The position numbers were made by a program, and so were the translations under genes. Under the pieces are notes generated by a model, which had not been told where the DNA came from, made no database searches, and worked only from the letters and a program-made list of their open reading frames with translations. A DNA stretch of 38,678 nucleotides from Acidobacteriota bacterium (GTDB lineage Bacteria > Acidobacteriota > Vicinamibacteria > Fen-336): contig JAJDNS010000149.1 of NCBI GenBank assembly GCA_022340585.1, forward strand, positions 1-38,678, read 5' to 3'. Position 1 is the first letter of the stretch. Each line of letters opens with the position of its first letter. Positions 7,716 through 17,000 of this stretch are shown here, piece by piece.

Positions 7716-9647
7716 GTGATCATCGATCAGCAGGAGCGCCTCGCCGGCGCGGTCCGCGAGGCGGCACGCAGCGCTTTCGGCATCTCCCTCGACAGCGTCT
7801 CCTTCCAGTACCCGCCCCGGGTCGAGCTCGGTGACCTGGCCCTCGCCGCGCCCTTCGACCTGGCCCGGTCGTTGCGCCGCCCGCCCCGGGAGATTGCCGC
7901 GCGCCTGGCCGAGGAGCTGGGCTCGGTCCCGGGAGTCACCCGGGCCGAGGTGGCGGGCGGCGGGTACGTCAACCTCTTCCTCGCCCGCGGGGGCTTCGCG
8001 GTCCGGCTGCACGAGGCCCTGACCTCGCCGCCGGAGACCTCGGAGAACCGAGGCCAGGTCATCGTCGAGCACACCAGCATCAACCCGAACAAGGCGGCGC
8101 ACATCGGCCACCTGCGCAACGCCTGCCTGGGCGACACCTTCGTGCGCCTGCTCCGCCACCGGGGATTCGAAGTCGGGATCCAGAACTACATCGACGACAC
8201 CGGTGTCCAGGTGGCGGACGTGGTGGTGGGCTTCGAGCACCTGGAGAGGATGACCCTGGCCGATGTCGAGAAGCTCGACGGACGGTTCGACTACTACTGC
8301 TGGGACCTCTATGCGAGGGTGGGTGACTTCTACGCCGACGACCCGGATCGGAAGGCCCTCCAGACGGAGACCCTCCACGCCATCGAGAAGGGAGCCAACG
8401 AAACTGCCGGGCTGGCCGCTCACGTGGCCGGTCGTATCGTCGACTGCCACCTCGCCACCATGGCCCGCCTCGGCATTCGGTACGAGCTGCTGGTCCACGA
8501 GAGCGACATCCTGCACCTGCACTTCTGGGATCACGCCTTCGGGCTCCTGAGGGAGGGGGGGGCGATCCGGCACGAGACCGAGGGCAAGAACGCGGGGTGC
8601 TGGGTCCTGCCCATGGACGACGACGACAAGATCATCGTCCGCTCGAACGGAACCGTCACCTATACCGGCAAGGACATCGCGTACCAGCTCTGGAAGCTCG
8701 GGCGCCTCGACCTCGACTTCCTCTACCGCCGGCACCGGACTCGTTCCGACGACCCGGAGCTCTGGACCACCACGAGCGAAGGGGGCGAGCCCGGGGCCCC
8801 CCGCTTCGGACACGCCGACGCCGTCTACAACGTGATCGACGTCGGGCAGTCCTACCCCCAGCGGGTGGTCAAGGCCGGCGTCGCCGCCCTCGGCTTCGAG
8901 AAGGAGGCGGAGGGATCCCACCACCTGGCCTACGAGAAGGTCGTCCTCTCCCCCGCCACCGCCCGGGCACTGGGCTACGACGTCTCCGGGAACGAAGCCG
9001 CGGTCAAGGTCTCGGGCCGCAAGGGACTCGGGGTGAAGGCCGACGATCTCCTGGACGCGCTGCTGGCCAAGGCGCGGGCGGAGGTGGATGCCCGCGACCC
9101 CGAGCGCGATCCCGATGCGCGGGAGGCCACCGCGCAGGCGGTGTCCACCGGGGCGCTCCGCTATTTCATGCTCCGCTTCTCCCGCACTCGCATCATCACC
9201 TTCGACATGGAGGAGGCCCTCGCCTTCACCGGGGAGACGGGCCCGTACGTGCAGAACGCGGTCGTCCGGGCCCGGAACATCTTCGGCAAGCTGGAGACCC
9301 AGGGGCACTCGGTGGCGGACCTGCTCGATCGGGCTCGAGCGATGGACCTCGAGACCGCCCTCTCCGGCGACGAAGGCGACGAGGTCTGGTCGCTCCTCCT
9401 CCTCATGAGCCGCACCGAGGAGGTGGAGGAGCAGGCCATCCGCACCGAGGACGCGGCGCTGCTGGCCAAGCACGCCTTCACCGTGGCCCAGGCGTTCCAC
9501 TCGTACTACCAGAAGCCCCAGCACTCGGTGCTCCACGCCGAGAGCGATGAGCTGCGAGCCGTCCGGACGCTGGTCGTGGACTGCTTCGTCCGCCAGATGG
9601 AGGTCCTCCTCGGCCTGCTGGGCATCCCGATTCCGGAGCGCATGTGA
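7716..9647 (+). CDS. argS: arginyl-tRNA synthetase
   Basis: This class I synthetase charges tRNA-Arg with arginine in the cytoplasm. Its 643 residues include the N-terminal additional domain (residues 1 to about 100), the HIGH motif at 129-132 within NPNKAAHIGHLRNACLGD, and QNYIDDTGVQVADV soon after. The KMSKS-equivalent region is VSGRKGLGVKADDLLDALL, which is the degenerate form common in ArgS. The C-terminal DALR anticodon-binding domain contains ETGPYVQNAVVRARNIF. The start is GTG 7716. No Shine-Dalgarno sequence precedes it, and a TAGAAT box ends 8 bases upstream, so it may be leaderless. The stop overlaps the ATG of the C26 hydrolase gene by one base. Confidence 0.95.
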   Translation: MIIDQQERLAGAVREAARSAFGISLDSVSFQYPPRVELGDLALAAPFDLARSLRRPPREIAARLAEELGSVPGVTRAEVAGGGYVNLFLARGGFAVRLHEALTSPPETSENRGQVIVEHTSINPNKAAHIGHLRNACLGDTFVRLLRHRGFEVGIQNYIDDTGVQVADVVVGFEHLERMTLADVEKLDGRFDYYCWDLYARVGDFYADDPDRKALQTETLHAIEKGANETAGLAAHVAGRIVDCHLATMARLGIRYELLVHESDILHLHFWDHAFGLLREGGAIRHETEGKNAGCWVLPMDDDDKIIVRSNGTVTYTGKDIAYQLWKLGRLDLDFLYRRHRTRSDDPELWTTTSEGGEPGAPRFGHADAVYNVIDVGQSYPQRVVKAGVAALGFEKEAEGSHHLAYEKVVLSPATARALGYDVSGNEAAVKVSGRKGLGVKADDLLDALLAKARAEVDARDPERDPDAREATAQAVSTGALRYFMLRFSRTRIITFDMEEALAFTGETGPYVQNAVVRARNIFGKLETQGHSVADLLDRARAMDLETALSGDEGDEVWSLLLLMSRTEEVEEQAIRTEDAALLAKHAFTVAQAFHSYYQKPQHSVLHAESDELRAVRTLVVDCFVRQMEVLLGLLGIPIPERM

Positions 9648-10372
9648 TGGCACCGGTCATCGGGATCACCCTGGACGACGAGCACGCCCGGCCCGGGGTG
9701 CACGTGCTGCGGGACGACTACGTGCGCTCCGTGGAGCAGGCCGGCGCCATCCCCATGATCCTGGCGCCGTGCGCCCCCGGCCACGCGCCTCGCCTGATCG
9801 ATCGGCTGGACGGGCTGCTGCTCTCGGGGGGAGTGGACGTCGACCCCCTCCTCTTCGGCGAGGAGCCCCACCCCAGGCTCCGGCGCGTCGATCGCCACCG
9901 CGACGACCTCGAGCTCGCGCTCACCCGCGAGGCGCTGCGGCGGGACCTCCCGATCCTCGCCATCTGTCGGGGAATACAGGTGCTGAACGTCGCCAGCGGC
10001 GGAACGCTGATCCAGGACCTCCCCTCCGAGGTGGCCGGGGGCGAGCGGCACGACTGCCCCGAGCCACGCTCGCGGCGCGTGCATCGGATCGAGACCGAGC
10101 CCGGGACCCGCCTTCGCGACATCCTCGGCCCGGAGACGGTCCCGGTGAACAGCTTTCACCACCAGGCCGTCGGTCGGCTCGGCGACGGGCTCGTGGCGTC
10201 CGCCCGATGCCCCGAGGACGGGGTGATCGAGGGCCTCGAGCACCCGGGGCGCCCGTTCGTCGTCGGGGTCCAGTGGCATCCCGAGACCTTCTGGGACCAC
10301 CCGGATTCCTTCCAGCCTCTGTTCGACGCCCAGGCTCACGCCTGCACGAACGGGGGCGCGAGCGCCCGGTGA
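9647..10372 (+). CDS. class-C26 gamma-glutamyl hydrolase / glutamine-amidotransferase-like protein (PuuD-like)
   Basis: This 241-residue cytoplasmic hydrolase belongs to the gamma-glutamyl-gamma-aminobutyrate hydrolase family (peptidase C26). The visible catalytic triad elements are the nucleophile elbow AICRGIQVLNVASGG (Cys near residue 107) and VQWHPE (His and Glu) near the C-terminus. LDGLLLSGGVDVDPLLF and FHHQAVGRLGDG are also family hallmarks. The substrate is probably a gamma-glutamyl amide, but it is not determined here. ATG 9647 shares its A with the argS stop; a GTG one codon earlier is possible. The 3' part of this gene, together with the next gene, is the template of the tandem duplication whose decayed copy lies at 11211-11519. 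Confidence 0.85.
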   Translation: MAPVIGITLDDEHARPGVHVLRDDYVRSVEQAGAIPMILAPCAPGHAPRLIDRLDGLLLSGGVDVDPLLFGEEPHPRLRRVDRHRDDLELALTREALRRDLPILAICRGIQVLNVASGGTLIQDLPSEVAGGERHDCPEPRSRRVHRIETEPGTRLRDILGPETVPVNSFHHQAVGRLGDGLVASARCPEDGVIEGLEHPGRPFVVGVQWHPETFWDHPDSFQPLFDAQAHACTNGGASAR

Positions 10373-11207
10373 ACGACCGATGACCTCCGTCCTCGCCCTC
10401 ACGCTGCTCCTCGCCGGTCCCACCCCGGCCCAGGGGATCGTGTGGGAGAAGAGCTTCGACAAGGCCATGGCACTGGCGCAGGAGCACGACAAGCCGGTCC
10501 TCGTCGACTTCTGGGCCAACTGGTGTGGGTGGTGCCACCGACTCGACCGGACGACCTACGTGGACCCGGTGGTGGGAGCGAAGGCGGAGAACTTCGTGTC
10601 GGTCAAGGTCAACACCGAAGGGAACCGCCGCGAGGTCGAGGTCGTGGAGACCTACCGGGTCCACAACCTGCCGACGATCCTCTTCCTCTCTCCCCGGGGC
10701 CACCAGGTGATGCGGATCAACGGCTTCCAGGGACCGGGTCGGTTCCCTCACACCATGGACAAGGCCCTCGAGGCGGCCCGACGCGTGAGCGCGTGGGAGG
10801 AGGCCCTCGAGCGTGACGCAAACGACGCGGCGGCGCTGTTCGCCCTCGGGGAGCACCTCTTCGATCAGGAGTGCTACGAGGAGAGCTTCGATCTGCTCTC
10901 CCTGGCGGCCGCCCACGACCTTCGCCGCCCCTCCCACGAGCGCCGGCGCACCCGCATGCTCCTGGCCATCCTCGAGCACGTCCAGCACCAGTACGCCGAG
11001 GCGGAGATCCTCATCAAGGAGGCGCTGTCGATCGATCCGAAGGCCCCGGACCAGCCCCAGCTCCTCTTCATCCTCGGTCGAACCTACGTGTCCTGGGGTC
11101 GCAAGGCGGAGGGGGTGCGGACCATGCAGGCGATCGTGCGCGAGCACCCCCAGAGCCCCATCGCCCAGAAGGCCCGGGAGACGCTGTTCGTCCTCGAGCG
11201 AAGGTAG
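9937..11207 (+). repeat. tandem duplication unit, copy 1 (C26 3' part + thioredoxin-TPR gene)
   Basis: This segment runs from codons for DLPILAICRG in the hydrolase gene to the stop of the first thioredoxin-TPR gene. Its sequence recurs, diverged, at 11211-12347 in direct orientation. Copy 1 retains the intact reading frames and the catalytic residues of both genes. Confidence 0.75.
10380..11207 (+). CDS. exported thioredoxin-fold protein with TPR-like C-terminal domain (CGWC active)
   Basis: This 275-residue protein has a short N-terminal hydrophobic signal (TSVLALTLLLAGPTPAQG). A thioredoxin fold follows with the redox motif W48-C49-G50-W51-C52 (DFWANWCGWC) and the cis-Pro loop NLPTILFLSP. 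The second half (from about residue 140) is helical and repeated, with EEALERDANDAAALFALGEHL and AEILIKEALSIDPKAP. It reads as tetratricopeptide-type repeats. The pairing resembles YyaL/DUF255-like or 'thioredoxin plus TPR' periplasmic proteins that handle thiol-disulfide exchange with a partner. The signal is short, so the exact location is not certain. A diverged tandem copy follows at 11520. The upstream gene stops 7 bases before the ATG. Confidence 0.8.
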   Translation: MTSVLALTLLLAGPTPAQGIVWEKSFDKAMALAQEHDKPVLVDFWANWCGWCHRLDRTTYVDPVVGAKAENFVSVKVNTEGNRREVEVVETYRVHNLPTILFLSPRGHQVMRINGFQGPGRFPHTMDKALEAARRVSAWEEALERDANDAAALFALGEHLFDQECYEESFDLLSLAAAHDLRRPSHERRRTRMLLAILEHVQHQYAEAEILIKEALSIDPKAPDQPQLLFILGRTYVSWGRKAEGVRTMQAIVREHPQSPIAQKARETLFVLERR

Positions 11208-11210
11208 GCT

Positions 11211-11519
11211 GCCGGTCTTCCCTGCCCGCTATCTCTCGGGGAACAAAGGTGTTAAAGGTTGCCACCGGGGGGAACACCGCTCCTGGGCCTCTCGTCTGGA
11301 ATAGCGAGGGGCGAGAGGTATGGCGGTCCCGAAGCTCGCTCGGTGCCCTGGGCCAGGACGGACCCCGAGACGCCCCGTCGCGACATCCTCGGCCAGGAAG
11401 ATTCTCGTGCGCATTTCTCTGCATCAGGCGGTCGGTCGGCTCGGCGAGGGGCCCGGCGCGCCTGCTCGCGGCCTCCGCGACCTGACGCAACGAGAGCCCT
11501 CGGGGCGGGTGAGAGACCG
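11211..11519 (+). pseudogene. decayed 5'-truncated copy of the C26 hydrolase gene
   Basis: This stretch is a broken duplicate of the 3' part of the gene at 9647. Three pieces appear in order in three different frames. LPAISRGTKVLKVATGG (from 11222) matches LAICRGIQVLNVASGG of the parent, with the catalytic Cys changed to Ser. RRDILGQED (near 11372-11400) matches LRDILGPET. LHQAVGRLGEG (from 11419) matches FHHQAVGRLGDG. At least two frameshifts and about 130 lost bases separate it from the parent. It begins right after the stop of the first thioredoxin-TPR gene, which marks the duplication junction. No functional product is expected. Confidence 0.8.
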
Positions 11520-12347
11520 ATGACCTCGGTCCTCGCACTCACGGTCCTTCTCGCCGGCCCCGCTCCGGCGAAGGGGATCCAGTGGGAGAAGGGCTTCGAC
11601 GAGGCGATGGAGCTCGCCCGCGAGCACGACAAGCCGGTCATCGTCGGCTTCTGGACCGAGTGGAGCGGCTTGAGTCGCCGGCTCGAGCGGACGACCTGGG
11701 TCGAGCCGGTGGTGGCCGCAAAGGCGCACAGCTTCATCGCAGTCAAGGTCGACGCCGAAGGAAGCCGTCGCGAGCTCGAGGTGGCGAGGACCTACCAGGT
11801 CCACAACCTGCCGACGATCCTCTTCCTCTCTCCCCGGGGCCGCCAGCTGCTGAGGATCGATGGCTTCGAGGGCCCGGGGCGCTTTCCCCACACGATGGAC
11901 AAGGCCCTCGAGGCCGCGCGTCGAGTCGGCGCCTGGGAAGAGGCGCTGGAGCACGACCCGGACGACGCCGCCGCCCTCTTCTCCCTGGGAGTGCACCTCT
12001 GGAACCAGAGGTGCTACGGGGACAGCTACGACCTGCTCGCCCGGGCGGCCGCCCACGACGCCTACCGTCCGCCCCACGAGCGCCGGCAGACCCGCCTGCT
12101 CCTGGCCATCCTCCAGAGCGCCCAGCGGCAGTACGCCGAGGCCGAGAGGATGATCAAGGAGGCTCTCTCTCTCGACCCCGATGCGCCGGACCAGCCGAGC
12201 CTGCTGTTCGTCCTCGGAAGCACCTACGTGTCCTGGGGCCGGCGCGCGGAGGGCGTCCGGACGATGCAGGTGATCGTCCGCGAGCACCCGCAGAGCCCCA
12301 TGGCCCAGAAGGCCCGGGAGACGCTCTTCACCCTCGAGCGGAAGTAG
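11520..12347 (+). CDS. thioredoxin-fold TPR protein, paralogue without redox cysteines (SGLS)
   Basis: This protein has 275 residues, exactly the length of its neighbour at 10380 and clearly similar throughout. The signal (TSVLALTVLLAGPAPAKG), cis-Pro loop (NLPTILFLSP) and TPR half are preserved. The active site W-C-G-W-C has become W48-S49-G50-L51-S52, and the buried Asp43 is now Gly. So it cannot do dithiol chemistry, but the frame is intact. That suggests a retained binding or regulatory role rather than decay; this is inference. The frame is open 87 codons upstream (to 11259), but that part covers the hydrolase relic, so ATG 11520 is the start. Its last 20 bases overlap the 3' end of the convergent hydrolase gene. 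Confidence 0.8.
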   Translation: MTSVLALTVLLAGPAPAKGIQWEKGFDEAMELAREHDKPVIVGFWTEWSGLSRRLERTTWVEPVVAAKAHSFIAVKVDAEGSRRELEVARTYQVHNLPTILFLSPRGRQLLRIDGFEGPGRFPHTMDKALEAARRVGAWEEALEHDPDDAAALFSLGVHLWNQRCYGDSYDLLARAAAHDAYRPPHERRQTRLLLAILQSAQRQYAEAERMIKEALSLDPDAPDQPSLLFVLGSTYVSWGRRAEGVRTMQVIVREHPQSPMAQKARETLFTLERK

Positions 12348-13299
12348 CCCCTCCGGCCTCGATCTCCGGCGGCGCGAGGAACTCGCGCAGCAGCGGCCCC
12401 AGCTCCTTCGGCTTCTCTTCCTGGGGCATGTGCCCGCAGGAGTCGAAGACGACCTTCTCGGCGTTGGGGATCGCGGCCACGAAGAGGTCGGCGTCCTTCA
12501 GGGGAATCCAACGGTCCTCGCGGCCCCAGACGACCAGCGTCTTTGCCTCGATTCCCGGGAGCGCATCCTGGACCACCGTGGTCTGGTTGCCCAGGGAGCG
12601 TCCCAGGGAGCGCATGGCTGCGAAGGTGCCGGGACGGGACACACCGTCCAGGTACTCGGTCACGCGCTCTTCGGTGACGAGGCCGTCGTCGTGGAACACC
12701 TGGGAGAGGGTCGCCTCGACCGCGCGGCGCTGGCCGGGAAGGTCGTCGAGGACCGAGCCCAGCGGCGACATCATCAGACGGACCATTCCCGGCTGGTCCT
12801 CGGGCTCGAGGTCGAAGCCGGCGGCGTCGACCAGGACCAGGGCGCTCACACGCTCGGGACGCGAGCCGGCCAGAACGGCCACGACGCCGCCGCCCATGCT
12901 GTTCCCCACGAGGGCCGCCCGATCGATCCCGAGGCGATCCATCAGGCCGACGACGGCCGCGGGGAGCTCCTCGAACGACAGGTCGACGGGCCGGGCGGAC
13001 CCGCCGAAGCCTGGCAGGTCGAGGGCGATCACCTCGTGCGAGGGGACGAGGGCGGGGAGCACGTCCTTCCAGGTGTACAGCGACGAGGCGAACCCGTGAA
13101 CGAGCACCACCGGAGGACCGGCGCCGGCCCGAACGAAGCGCAGACGGTGGCCGTGGACGGTCTCGAAGAGGGGCTCCAACCCGCTCGACTCCATCCAGGT
13201 CCCCGGGGGCGGCGGGGGGTCATCGCGGCAGGCGGCCAGGAGCCCGAGGCTGCCCAGCAACAGGACGGCCACGGCGAGGCCGAAGATCGCCCCCTTCAC
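12328..13299 (-). CDS. alpha/beta-fold hydrolase, predicted lipoprotein
   Basis: This 323-residue protein has a lipoprotein signal peptide: hydrophobic core and lipobox LAAC with Cys24 as the modified residue. The alpha/beta-hydrolase core follows: oxyanion HGF (68-70), nucleophile elbow GNSMGG with Ser134, the acid in VWGREDRW, and His in CGHMPQEE. It is therefore a serine hydrolase/esterase anchored on the membrane surface; the substrate is unknown. GTG 13299 has AAGGGGG just upstream. It lies 9 bases after the patatin gene, so it is probably the last gene of the car operon. The C-terminal seven codons are read from the strand opposite to the second thioredoxin-TPR gene, an overlap probably created by the duplication. 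Confidence 0.82.
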   Translation of the reverse strand: MKGAIFGLAVAVLLLGSLGLLAACRDDPPPPPGTWMESSGLEPLFETVHGHRLRFVRAGAGPPVVLVHGFASSLYTWKDVLPALVPSHEVIALDLPGFGGSARPVDLSFEELPAAVVGLMDRLGIDRAALVGNSMGGGVVAVLAGSRPERVSALVLVDAAGFDLEPEDQPGMVRLMMSPLGSVLDDLPGQRRAVEATLSQVFHDDGLVTEERVTEYLDGVSRPGTFAAMRSLGRSLGNQTTVVQDALPGIEAKTLVVWGREDRWIPLKDADLFVAAIPNAEKVVFDSCGHMPQEEKPKELGPLLREFLAPPEIEAGGATSARG

Positions 13300-13308
13300 G
13301 CGCCCCCT

Positions 13309-14076
13309 TCATTCCTCGAGGAGGCGGCGCAGCTCGGGCAGAGCCTCGACGAGCGACTCCTCTCCCGCCTCGGCGAAGCGGGGAATCCGGTCCGGCCTCA
13401 TCCACCCGGACTCGCCGATCGAAGGAGAGATCACGAGGTCGGCGCCGGTGAGCTCCGAGCGGGTGCGCCCCCGCACCATGGTGAGCCCGGCGCGGAGCGC
13501 GATGGCGATGAAGGAGTCGGCGGCGGGCCACCGGCCGCCGGCGTTGCAGTCGATGGCCACCACGATCCCGGCGTCCCCCGCCATCTTTCGGGCGCGAGAG
13601 ACCGGGACGACCTCGGAGACCCCCCCGTCCACGAGGCGACGCCCCTCCCAGGAGAAGGGGGGGAAGACCCCGGGGAAGCTGCACGAGGCCCGGACCACGT
13701 CGCGAAGCAGACTCCCCTCGGTGAAGACCACGGCCTCTCCGGTGTCGACGTCGGTGGCCACGACGGTCACCGGCACCCGCAGCTCCTCGAACCGGTCCAC
13801 GGGAACGAACTCGTCGATCAGGGCCCCGAGCCGGGTGCCGGAGAGGAGCCCGCCCCCCCACCCGCGCACCCACATCCAGGGGTGCAGTCGGGAGGCCTGG
13901 TCAACGAGGTCGTCGAGGTTGGCGCCGCCGGCCCAGGCCGCGGCCACCAGGGCACCTCCGCTCACCCCGGCCACCCCCGCCACGGGGATGCCCTCCCGCT
14001 CGAGCGCCCGCAGCACGCCGCAGTGGGCGGCGGCATGGGCGCCGCCACCGGAGAGGGCGAGGAAGAGAGGTTTCAC
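13309..14076 (-). CDS. patatin-like phospholipase (RssA/YjjU-type)
   Basis: This 255-residue protein starts at GTG 14076, which overlaps the carB stop (GTGA). It has the full patatin set: oxyanion glycine loop LSGGGAHA (8-15), nucleophile elbow GVSGG with Ser39, and the catalytic Asp in VDGGVSE (Asp150). Such enzymes are Ser-Asp dyad lipid acyl hydrolases; there is no signal peptide, so it is probably cytoplasmic. The frame is open 31 codons further upstream, but that region is inside carB and does not look native. Coupling to carB is positional; no functional link to carbamoyl phosphate is known to me. Confidence 0.88.
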   Translation of the reverse strand: MKPLFLALSGGGAHAAAHCGVLRALEREGIPVAGVAGVSGGALVAAAWAGGANLDDLVDQASRLHPWMWVRGWGGGLLSGTRLGALIDEFVPVDRFEELRVPVTVVATDVDTGEAVVFTEGSLLRDVVRASCSFPGVFPPFSWEGRRLVDGGVSEVVPVSRARKMAGDAGIVVAIDCNAGGRWPAADSFIAIALRAGLTMVRGRTRSELTGADLVISPSIGESGWMRPDRIPRFAEAGEESLVEALPELRRLLEE

Positions 14077-17000
14077 TTGGAGAGGGCAGGAGCGTCCACG
14101 GCCGGGCTCGGGTCGGCGTGGATCTCCTGGAGGCTCACCACGTCGGTGGCCCGGTCGTGGAGGGCGCACATGGCCTGCACGGTGGCCGCGGCGGCGGTCA
14201 GGGTGGTCACCACCAGCACGTTGTGGAGGACCGCGCTCTTGCGGATCGCGCTGTCGTCGTAGAACGACTCGCCACCGAGAGGGGTGTTGAACACCAGGTC
14301 GATCCGGCCGTCCTTGATGAGGTCCACCACGTTGGGCCGGCCCTCGTTCACCTTGTAGACTGTCTCCGCGGGGACGTCGTGCTCCCGGAGGTACTCCGCG
14401 GTACCCCGGGTGGCCAGGATGTGGATCCCCATCTCGTGCATGGTCCGGGCGTGGGGCAGAACCCCGGGCTTGTCGAAATCGTTCACCGACACGAAGACCG
14501 TGCCCGTGGTCGGGATGTGGTACCCGGCCGCCTGCTGCGACTTCGCGAAGGCGATGCCGAAGTCCGAGGAGATGCCCATCACCTCACCGGTGGACTTCAT
14601 CTCGGGGCCGAGAAGGATGTCGGCCCCCGGGAACTTCAGGAAGGGGAAGACCGACTCCTTGACGAAGATCCGCTTCACCTCCAGGTCGTCGAGGATCCCC
14701 TGCTCGGCCAGCGAGCGCCCGGCCATGATCTTGGCCGCGACCTTGGCCAGGGGCACCCCCGTGGCCTTGCTCACGAAAGGGGTGGTGCGCGAAGCCCGGG
14801 GGTTCACCTCCAGAACGTAGACGACGTCGTCCTTGATGCCGTACTGGACGTTCATCAGGCCCTTCACCTCCAGGGCGAGGCCCAGCTGGCGCGTGTAGCG
14901 GCGGATGGTCTCCAGGTGCTCCGCCGCCACCTTGTACGTCGGCAACACCATGGCCGAGTCGCCGGAGTGAATCCCCGCCTCTTCGATGTGCTGCAGGATG
15001 CCGCCGATGACCACCCGCTCCCCGTCCCCCAACGCGTCGACGTCGACCTCGAAGGCGTCCTCGAGGAAACGGTCGATGAGGATGGGATGCTCGGGGGAGG
15101 CCTTCACCGCCTCGCGGACGTAGCCCTCGAGGTGCGCGGCGTCGTAGACGATCGCCATCGCTCGACCGCCCAGGACGTACGACGGCCGGACCAGGACCGG
15201 GTAGCCGATCCCCTCGGCCACCGCCTTCGCCTCCTCGAGGGAGGTGGCGGTGCCGCTCTCGGGCTGGGGGATGTCCAGCTCCCGCAGAAGCGCGCTGAAG
15301 CGCTTGCGGTCCTCGGCGAGGTCGATGGCGTCGGGGCTGGTCCCGATGATGGGCACCCCGGCCTCCTGCAGGGGCAGGGCAAGCTGCAACGGGGTCTGCC
15401 CGCCGAACTGGATGACCACCCCTTCGGGCTTCTCCTTCTCGAGGACGTTCATCACGTCCTCGAAGGCCAGGGGCTCGAAGTAGAGACGGTCCGAGGTGTC
15501 GTAGTCGGTCGAGACGGTCTCCGGGTTGCAGTTGATCATGATGGTCTCGTACCCCTCCTCCTTGAAGGCAAAGGAGGCGTGGCAGCAGCAGTAGTCGAAC
15601 TCGAGGCCCTGCCCGATCCGGTTGGGGCCGCTGCCGAGGATCACGATCTTCCTGCGGTCGGTGGGCTCGGCCTCGCACTCGCTCTCGAACGTGGAGTAGA
15701 GGTACGGAGTGTAGGACTGGAACTCCGCGGCGCAGGTGTCGACGCGCTTGAAGACCGGCTCGATCCCGGCCGCCTTGCGGGCCGCCCGGACCACGGCCTC
15801 GCTGGCCCCGGACAGCTGCCCGAGGCGGGCGTCGGAGAAGCCCATCCGCTTGGCTTGGCGCAGGGTATCCGCGTCCTCGAATATCCCCGGCCCCAGCTCC
15901 TTCTCGAGATCGACGATCTGCTGGATCTGGTCCAGGAACCACGGGTCGATGCCCGTCATCCGGTAGATCTCCTCGTGGGCCCAGCCCCGGTCGAGAGCCA
16001 GCTTCACGTAGAAGATGCGGTCGGGGTCGGGCTCGAGGAGCTTCTCCTTGATGCGGGTCTCGTCGAGGTCTCTCCGGGCGAAGCCGCTGATGCCGGTCTC
16101 CAGGCCGCGGAGCCCCTTCTGGAGGGCCTCCTTGAAGGTCCGTCCGATGGCCATGACCTCTCCCACCGACTTCATCTGCGTCCCCAGGAGCGGGCTGGCG
16201 TCCCGGAACTTCTCGAAGGCCCAGCGCGGGATCTTCACCACCACGTAGTCGATGACCGGCTCGAAGCTGGCCGGCGTCACCCGCGTGATGTCGTTCCGGA
16301 TCTCGTCGAGGCGGTACCCGATGGCCAGGAGGGCCGCGATCTTCGCGATGGGGAACCCGGTGGCCTTGCTGGCCAGGGCGGACGAGCGGGAGACCCGGGG
16401 GTTCATCTCGATCACCGTCAGCCGTCCGGTCTTCGGGTCGACGGCAAACTGGATGTTGGAGCCACCGGTCTCCACGCCGATCTCGTTGATGATCGCCCGC
16501 GAGGCGTTCCGCATCACCTGGTACTCTCGGTCGGTGAGGGTCTGGGCCGGCGCCACGGTGACCGAGTCCCCGGTGTGGATGCCCATGGGGTCGAAATTCT
16601 CGATGGAGCAGATCACCACGAAGTTGTCGGCCTTGTCCCGCATCACCTCGAGCTCGTACTCCTTCCAGCCGAGCACGGACTCCTCGATGAGGATCTGGCT
16701 GGTGGGCGAGAGGTCGATGCCCCGGCCCGCGATCTCCTCGAACTCCTCGGAGTTGTAGGCGATGCCTCCCCCGGTCCCTCCCAGGGTGAACGAGGGTCGG
16801 ACGACCGCCGGCAGACCGGTGGTCTCGACGACCGAGCGCGCCTGCTCCATGGTCGTGGCGAAGCCGCTGCGGGGCACGTCCAGACCGATCCGGGCCATGG
16901 CGTCCTTGAAGAGCTGGCGGTCCTCCCCCATCTCCACCGCCTGGCGGCTGGCCCCGATGAGACGCACGCCGAGGCGGTCGAGAACCCCACGACGGGCGAG

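Larger units (their letters stand above)
11211..12347 (+). repeat. tandem duplication unit, copy 2 (hydrolase relic + second thioredoxin-TPR gene)
   Basis: This is a direct repeat of 9937-11207. The coding half (second thioredoxin-TPR) keeps an open frame of identical length. The non-coding half is the hydrolase relic. The two thioredoxin genes even share the same 5' context (gaccg before ATGACCTC). Confidence 0.75.

Noticed and set aside
11259..11519. 87-codon N-terminal extension of the second thioredoxin-TPR gene
   Set aside because: It is the hydrolase relic read in one of three frames; the twin gene starts at the equivalent of 11520 with the same signal peptide.
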